The translations under genes were made by a program, and so were the position numbers. The notes under the pieces are model-generated. The model did not search any database. It was not told where the DNA came from and saw only the letters and a program-made list of their open reading frames with translations. Positions 38,641 to 39,073 of a stretch of 39,073 bases of DNA are shown in pieces. Position 1 is the stretch's first letter. Each line of letters starts with the position of its first letter. This DNA is from a virus, in the IMG/VR virus record IMGVR_UViG_3300048928_000103, positions 1 to 39,073 of that record. The stretch is one strand, 5' to 3'.

Positions 38641-38660
38641 TACTGTGTGAATATACAGTA
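38641..38660 (-). promoter_or_regulatory. LexA (SOS) box of the DinI-like gene
   Basis: TACTGTGTGAATATACAGTA has perfect CTGT-N8-ACAG ends with the flanking TA at each side. It covers a probable -10 (TATATT on the minus strand), so LexA would block the promoter until DNA damage. Confidence 0.92.
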
Positions 38661-38930
38661 TTTTTGCTTTGGCGGTTTTGTCTGTCAAGGCATGAACCAC
38701 TTGTTTTTAAATTTTGGGGAACAAACTGCTGTCGTGTTTGTTATCGATTTGCCCTACAGGGCTGATGCAGCCTGGCGCTGACTATAATTATGCGTGGGGC
38801 ATGGATGGGGCAAAAGTGGTCTGTGAAGTTCGTTAAAGTTTGTTAATCAAGCTTTATCTCGATCTCGCTCATCCCTTGTTTAAAGCGCTCCTGGACGATC
38901 TTTATCGATTTTAAAAACTATGAGTTCATA
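38661..38930. other. Non-coding attachment arm region
   Basis: This 270-bp stretch between the SOS promoter and the right att core contains no supported gene. It holds the right pair of arm-type repeats, a TATAAT (38783-38788) without a matching -35, a GCCC-TACA-GGGC hairpin (about 38751-38762) and an IHF-like AATCAA (38845-38850). All of this suits an attachment arm. Confidence 0.5.
38795..38813. repeat. Candidate Int arm-type sites, right arm
   Basis: TGGGGCATGGATGGGGCAA carries two TGGGGCA motifs 11 bp apart, matching the pair at 182-200 in 17 of 19 positions and in the same orientation. They lie about 120-135 bp inside the right core. Confidence 0.6.
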
Positions 38931-38947
38931 TTATACAAATGTAGCAA
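38931..38947. repeat. Right attachment core (attR side)
   Basis: This is an exact copy of the 17-bp core at 111-127. Beyond it lies about 100 bp of host leader and then pepN, so integration occurred upstream of the pepN start codon. Confidence 0.9.
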
Positions 38948-39050
38948 AAAAAAGGTTTTGACCCTGAAAAGATGAACATTCTGCATAGCGCGATTTGCGC
39001 AACAGGAATATATTGAAACGTTACTCGACAAACGATGCATAAGGTTTTCT
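38948..39050 (+). promoter_or_regulatory. Host pepN leader region
   Basis: Host DNA between the att core and pepN. TTGAAA (39013-39018) and TGCATA (39036-39041) are 17 bp apart but very close to the ATG, so this promoter is doubtful. AAGG six bases before the ATG is the ribosome site. The rest of the original upstream region is now 38.8 kb away. Confidence 0.4.
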
Positions 39051-39073
39051 ATGACACAACAGCCACAAGCCAA
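39051..39073 (+). CDS. pepN: Aminopeptidase N, first codons only
   Basis: The window ends after 23 bases of this gene, encoding MTQQPQA, which equals the start of enterobacterial PepN as I remember it. PepN is a cytoplasmic zinc aminopeptidase of family M1. It is host DNA outside the prophage. The short length limits certainty, but the NadR-type operator at the other flank supports the pncB-pepN locus. Confidence 0.8.

Noticed and set aside
38533-38781. Plus-strand frame across the DinI-like gene and SOS box
   Set aside because: It is antisense to a recognised gene and crosses its LexA operator.
38783-38788. TATAAT as a promoter reading towards pepN
   Set aside because: No acceptable -35 lies 16-18 bp upstream, and the region fits an attachment arm.
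1-39073. tRNA genes, CRISPR arrays, insertion sequences
   Set aside because: I saw no cloverleaf-like sequences, no regularly spaced repeat-spacer array and no transposase; the only short tandem repeats are the origin iterons.

Overview
The window is a complete, apparently intact lambdoid (HK97-like siphovirus) prophage of about 38.8 kb with short flanks of an enterobacterial chromosome. The right edge (39051-39073) encodes MTQQPQA, which I recognise as the start of PepN. The left edge carries a NadR-type operator (5-22), as expected upstream of pncB. pncB and pepN are divergent neighbours in enterobacteria, so the phage sits in the pncB-pepN intergenic region between 17-bp direct repeats (111-127 and 38931-38947). 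Base composition and gene families point to Enterobacter, Klebsiella, Citrobacter or a close relative; the exact genus cannot be fixed from the sequence.

Left arm, minus strand (160-6607): tyrosine integrase, DUF1233-type excisionase, an ORF6N-domain protein, a string of small translationally coupled accessory genes (one only 35 codons), an S24-peptidase-like protein without a DNA-binding domain, and the first gene of the PL operon. The immunity region (about 5770-6976) has PL with operator dyads, a self-cleaving CI-type repressor with its own terminator, an OR region with divergent promoters, and a YdaS/Cro-type regulator. No N, cII or cIII homologue is recognisable.

Early right operon, plus strand (6734-10947): Cro, a 26-codon ORF, a winged-helix replication protein whose gene contains five iteron-like repeats (probable origin), a DnaC-like loader, a DnaB-like helicase and a zinc-finger Q antiterminator. 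A late promoter and a Q-type early terminator follow. The late operon encodes lysis (two holin-type proteins, GH108 endolysin, nested Rz/Rz1 spanins), an accessory block (a moron with its own promoter and terminator, a structured leader, two glycosyltransferase-like proteins, an antisense DUF1883 gene), packaging and head genes (HNH, TerS, TerL, portal, protease, capsid with all HK97 chainmail residues, connectors), then a lambda-type tail (tube, G/GT with a GGGAAAG frameshift site, tape measure, M, L, K, I, J), tail-tip accessory proteins and an S74-chaperone tail fibre.

Accessory cargo is scattered at module joints: a lipoprotein between K and I, an antisense lipoprotein with a strong promoter after the tail tip, an anchored periplasmic protein between two decayed copies of one sequence, and a DinI-like gene under a LexA box beside the right att site. 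Many intrinsic terminators punctuate the late operon. This suits a Q-modified polymerase that reads through them while keeping prophage cargo insulated in the lysogen. The most interesting leads are the HTH-less S24 protein, the paired glycosyltransferases, the autonomous morons and the structured leader RNA.
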